From Lysobacter oculi (GTDB lineage Bacteria > Pseudomonadota > Gammaproteobacteria > Xanthomonadales > Xanthomonadaceae), in NCBI RefSeq assembly GCF_003293695.1, contig NZ_CP029556.1:1808001-1872000 (forward strand): a stretch of 64,000 nucleotides of DNA, in the 5' to 3' direction. Made by a program: the position numbers and the translations under genes. Shown here piece after piece: positions 60,932-64,000 of this stretch; the stretch's first letter is position 1; each line of letters begins with the position of its first letter. The notes below the pieces were generated by a model. That model searched no databases, was not told where the DNA came from, and saw only the letters and a program-made list of their open reading frames with translations.

Positions 60932-61483
60932 TCAGAGCTCTTCCACCACGATGTTGCGGTTGGTGTAGATGCAGACATCGCCGGCGATGTTGAGCGACTC
61001 CACCGCGATGTCGCGCGCGGAGAGTCCGGTGTGCTTGAGCAGCCCGCGCGCGGCCGACAGCGCGTACATGCCACCGGACCCGATGGCGATCAGTCCGTCT
61101 TCCGGCTCGATCACGTCACCGGTGCCGCTGATGATCAGCGAAGCATCCTTGTCGGCCACCGCGAGCAGCGCCTCCAGCTTGCCGAAGCGGCGTTCGGTGC
61201 GCCAATCCTTCGCCATCTCCACGGCCGCGCGGGTGAGCTGGCCATGCTTCTGCAACTTGGCTTCGAACAGCTCGAACAGGGTGAACGCATCCGCCGCGGC
61301 ACCGGCGAAACCGGCCAGCACCTGGCCGTTCTCGCCCAGGCGCCGTACCTTGCGCGCGTTCGACTTCATCACCGTGTGGCCGAGTGTGACCTGGCCGTCG
61401 CCGGCGATCACCACCTGTCCGTTGCGGCGCACCGACACGATGGTGGTGGCGTGGAAAACATTGGGATTCTGGCTGGGGTCCAT
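60932..61483 (-). CDS. hslV: ATP-dependent protease peptidase subunit HslV
   Basis: A 183-residue threonine peptidase of the bacterial proteasome-like HslUV complex. Start ATG 61483. The catalytic N-terminal Thr is Thr13 of [12 protein letters not shown], so a 12-residue propeptide must be removed; in E. coli only Met is removed. Further motifs: [62 protein letters not shown]. Upstream of hslU on the same strand. Confidence 0.96.
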   Translation of the reverse strand: MDPSQNPNVFHATTIVSVRRNGQVVIAGDGQVTLGHTVMKSNARKVRRLGENGQVLAGFAGAAADAFTLFELFEAKLQKHGQLTRAAVEMAKDWRTERRFGKLEALLAVADKDASLIISGTGDVIEPEDGLIAIGSGGMYALSAARGLLKHTGLSARDIAVESLNIAGDVCIYTNRNIVVEEL

Positions 61484-61585
61484 GCGGCCTCCGGGTTGAA
61501 TTCCAGAGATGGGGCTGGTGCGTGGCTGTTCAAGCCCGCCTCGTCCCTTCACGCCCTGCTTCCATGGCATCTGGATGCTGGCGGC

Positions 61586-62257
61586 ATGCAGATCAAAGCG
61601 CTTTCACCTGCACTCGCCGCCCTGCTGATGACGGCCTGCGCCTCATCCGGCATCGCAGAGGGTCAATACGATGCGGCTTCGCCCCGCCATGTCGCCGCGC
61701 GTGCAGGCGCGGAGGCCGAAACCCGCACGCAGCTGGACGCGATGACGCCGACCGGCACGCTGCTCGGAGAATCCCGCTACGACGCCTGCTTCGAATACCA
61801 GCGCAACTGGAAGATCCAGGACCCGAACCGCATCGAATGCCACCTGCACCTGAGCCGCGCGGTGGCCGTGCCAAATGTCGTCGAAGGCATCCGCGAAGCG
61901 AAACGTCGTTTCGCCGCCGCCGGCTGCCCCAACGATGCCGCCTTCGATGACAGCCTCCGCTACTACACCGAGGCCAATGGCAGCGACGGCAATGCGCACT
62001 ACAAGCGCAACACCGACCTGCCGCAGGTGCCGTTCGACTGCGGCGACAAACGCGTGCAGGCGCAGCTGATCAACCCCGCCGCCGACATGATGGAACAGGA
62101 CCTGGCCAACATCGACGCGATGGTTGGCGCACGGCGCGTGGCGCTGGTCGAACAGCAGGGTTACGACGCGAACGAAGTCGCCGCCGCGCGCGGCACGCAG
62201 GCACCGCTGGTGGTGCTGGTGGCGATTGACCGGACGTATTTCAGCGAGCGTTGGTAG
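61586..62257 (+). CDS. Lipoprotein of unknown function
   Basis: A 223-residue lipoprotein ([21 protein letters not shown], lipobox MTAC, Cys18) from ATG 61586. Mature motifs include [57 protein letters not shown], with four Cys (~67, 84, 112 and 148) that could form disulfides, then [18 protein letters not shown] and a C-terminal [20 protein letters not shown]. No recognised domain. Its start is divergent from hslV. Ends near a bidirectional hairpin. Confidence 0.75.
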   Translation: MQIKALSPALAALLMTACASSGIAEGQYDAASPRHVAARAGAEAETRTQLDAMTPTGTLLGESRYDACFEYQRNWKIQDPNRIECHLHLSRAVAVPNVVEGIREAKRRFAAAGCPNDAAFDDSLRYYTEANGSDGNAHYKRNTDLPQVPFDCGDKRVQAQLINPAADMMEQDLANIDAMVGARRVALVEQQGYDANEVAAARGTQAPLVVLVAIDRTYFSERW

Positions 62258-62320
62258 GCCTGGCGTCGAAGCCGTGCACATCCGGCTTGCACGCTTCGTC
62301 GATCGTTGATCCTGCATAAC

Positions 62321-62350
62321 GAAAAAAGCGGCCATCGGCCGCTTCTTTCT
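62321..62350. terminator. Bidirectional terminator between the lipoprotein gene and aceE
   Basis: AAGCGGCC (62326-62333) pairs perfectly with GGCCGCTT (62337-62344) around ATC, with GAAAAA upstream and CTTTCTT downstream. It serves the converging genes with stops at 62257 and 62388. Confidence 0.85.
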
Positions 62351-62387
62351 TCAACATCAATACGCCGGTGTGGCGAGGGATGCGTCC

Positions 62388-64000
62388 TCACGCCCCCAGC
62401 GGATTCGGCTTGTCGCCGACGATGCCCCAAGTCTTGTTGGCACGCGCCACGTCCTTGGCGGTGAGCTTGCCGTCTTCGGCCAGCGCATGCACCGCGGCCT
62501 GGGCGATGTGGAAGCGGTCCACCTCGAAGTGGCGGCGCAGGTTGGCGCGGGTGTCGGAGCGGCCAAAGCCATCGGTGCCCAGCGCGACGTAGCGCATCGG
62601 CACGAACTCGCGGACCTGGTTGGCGAAGGCGCGCACGTAGTCGGTGGCGGCGATGGCCGGACCGGTGCGGCCATCGAGCAGGCCGGTGACATAGGGCACT
62701 CGCTTCTGCTTGGCTTCCGGGTTGAGGCGGTTGAAGCGCACGGCATCCTCGCCTTCGCGCGCGAGTTCGGTGAAGCTCGGGCAGCTCCAGATGTCGGACT
62801 TGATGCCGAATTCCGCATCCAGCAGATCCGCCGCCGCGATCGCCTCGCGCAGGATCACGCCACTGCCCATCAGCTGCACGCGCAGCTCGCCCTTCTTCGG
62901 CTTGCCGGCATCGCTGAGCAGGTACATGCCCTTGATGATGCCCTCGGCGCTGCCTTCCGGCATGTCGGGGTGGGCGTAGTTCTCGTTCATCAGCGTGAGG
63001 TACCAGTACTCGTCGCGCTGTTCGGTCAGCATGCGCTGCATGCCGTGCTGCAGCAGCGTGACCACTTCGTAATGGAAGGTCGGATCGTAGCTGCGGCAGT
63101 TGGGGATCAGGCTGGACTGGATCTGGCTCTGGCCGTCCTCGTGCTGCAGGCCTTCGCCGTTGAGCGTGGTGCGGCCCGCCGTCGCGCCCAGCAGGAAGCC
63201 GCGCGCGCGCATGTCCGCCGCCTGCCACGCCGCATCGCCGACGCGCTGGAAGCCGAACATCGAGTAGTAGATGTAGAACGGCAGCATCTGCAGGTCATTG
63301 GTGCTGTAGCTGGTGGCCGCCGCCATCCACGAGGCGAACGCGCCGGCCTCGGTGATGCCTTCCTCCAGCACCTGGCCCGCCGCGTCTTCGCGGTAGAACA
63401 TCAGCTGGTCGGCATCCACCGGCTTGTACTTCTGGCCCTGCGGCGCATAGATGCCGAGCTGGCGGAACAGGCCTTCCATGCCGAAGGTGCGCGCCTCGTC
63501 GGCGACGATCGGCACGCAGCGCGGGCCCACCTGCTTGTCGCGCAGCACGATCGACAGCGCCTGCACGAAGGCCATGGTGGTGCTGATCTCGCGCTCGCCG
63601 GTGGACTTGGTCAGGCGCTCGAAGGCCTCGGGCTTCGGCACTTCCAGCGATTCCTTCGACTTCTGCCGGCGCTGCGGCAGGAAGCCGCCGAGCGCGTTGC
63701 GGCGCTCGAGCATGTACTGCACTTCCGGCGAATCCTTGCCGGGATGCAGGAAGGGGATCGCGCCGTCGGCCAGCGCTTCGTCCGGGATATCGAGCTTGAA
63801 GCGCTCGCGGAAGATGCGCACCGAGTCGTCATCGAGCTTCTTGGTCTGGTGGGTCGGATTGAGCGCCTCGCCGGCGCTGCCCATGCCGTAGCCCTTGACC
63901 GTCTTGGCAAGGATGACCGTCGGCATGCCGGTGGTCTTCACCGCCGCGTCGTAGGCGGCATACACCTTGTGCGGGTCGTGGCCGCCGCGGTTGAGGCGCC
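62388..64000 (-). CDS. aceE: Pyruvate dehydrogenase E1 component (homodimeric AceE), N-terminus cut by window edge
   Basis: The reverse strand stays open from the stop at 62388 to the right edge (537 codons); the usual AceE is about 890 residues, so roughly the last 60% is here. It decarboxylates pyruvate with thiamine diphosphate and acetylates the lipoyl groups of E2. Visible landmarks are LNRGGHDPHKVYAAYDAAV, TVILAKTVKGYGMG, ARTFGMEGLFRQLGIYAPQGQ, YSTNDLQMLPFYIYYSMFGFQRVGD, LNGEGLQHEDGQSQI and LGTDGFGRSDTRANLRRHFEV. It depends on lipoylation, whose genes (lipA, lipB) lie 23 kb away in this window. Confidence 0.96.
   Translation of the reverse strand, partial: RLNRGGHDPHKVYAAYDAAVKTTGMPTVILAKTVKGYGMGSAGEALNPTHQTKKLDDDSVRIFRERFKLDIPDEALADGAIPFLHPGKDSPEVQYMLERRNALGGFLPQRRQKSKESLEVPKPEAFERLTKSTGEREISTTMAFVQALSIVLRDKQVGPRCVPIVADEARTFGMEGLFRQLGIYAPQGQKYKPVDADQLMFYREDAAGQVLEEGITEAGAFASWMAAATSYSTNDLQMLPFYIYYSMFGFQRVGDAAWQAADMRARGFLLGATAGRTTLNGEGLQHEDGQSQIQSSLIPNCRSYDPTFHYEVVTLLQHGMQRMLTEQRDEYWYLTLMNENYAHPDMPEGSAEGIIKGMYLLSDAGKPKKGELRVQLMGSGVILREAIAAADLLDAEFGIKSDIWSCPSFTELAREGEDAVRFNRLNPEAKQKRVPYVTGLLDGRTGPAIAATDYVRAFANQVREFVPMRYVALGTDGFGRSDTRANLRRHFEVDRFHIAQAAVHALAEDGKLTAKDVARANKTWGIVGDKPNPLGA

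Overview
This is a GC-rich chromosomal window from a gammaproteobacterium, most likely a Xanthomonadaceae member of the Lysobacter/Luteimonas/Xanthomonas type. That placement is inferred from the PhoP sequence, the mreBCD-mrdAB-mltB-rlpA-dacC order, the split B12-dependent ribonucleotide reductase and codon use. It carries about 57 protein genes. I found no rRNA, tRNA, CRISPR array, transposase or prophage. Both edges cut a gene: birA on the left (C-terminus missing) and aceE on the right (N-terminus missing).

Layout. 1-3.6 kb: birA, a small exported protein, and a PepSY-like/phoP/phoQ operon with a PhoP-box-like direct repeat upstream. 3.69-3.96 kb: a degenerate 22-bp tandem repeat that ends at the stop codon of dusA. 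4-13.2 kb: dusA, small exported proteins, a HAD hydrolase, a PQQ-type sugar dehydrogenase lipoprotein, then a reverse-strand run of CtlX-like hydrolase, SDR, Kef-type antiporter and lytic transglycosylase, and an EF-hand protein. 13.5-22.2 kb: a membrane protein, an ECF-like sigma factor with a membrane partner, then a tight operon for cyanophycin metabolism: isoaspartyl dipeptidase, cyanophycinase, cyanophycin synthetase CphA and a second Mur-ligase-type protein without ATP-grasp. 22.3-26.4 kb: class II ribonucleotide reductase split into two genes around a histone H1-like gene, with a candidate pair of NrdR boxes upstream. 26.5-34.6 kb: a DegQ-type protease whose 5' end looks frameshifted, small envelope proteins, an AI-2E-family transporter, a HAD phosphatase, an M17 peptidase, and a membrane protein/winged-helix pair behind a perfect palindromic operator. 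34.6-41 kb: an exported protein, EamA exporter, Prc protease and the DUF493-lipB-lipA lipoylation cluster, with a large inverted-repeat element between lipB and lipA. 41-51.7 kb: a CsgG-like protein, then the cell-shape and peptidoglycan cluster. 51.8-64 kb: adenosine kinase, a PH-SHOCT protein, an M1 aminopeptidase/lipoprotein pair, a predicted outer-membrane protein, ubiE, hslU-hslV, a lipoprotein and aceE.

The most distinctive system is the cyanophycin operon. It pairs synthesis (CphA plus the CphA-prime-type protein) with complete breakdown (CphB plus isoaspartyl dipeptidase), so the cell could store and recover arginine and aspartate. Two places (26.58-26.73 kb and 32.68-32.80 kb) look frameshifted and could be real or sequencing errors.
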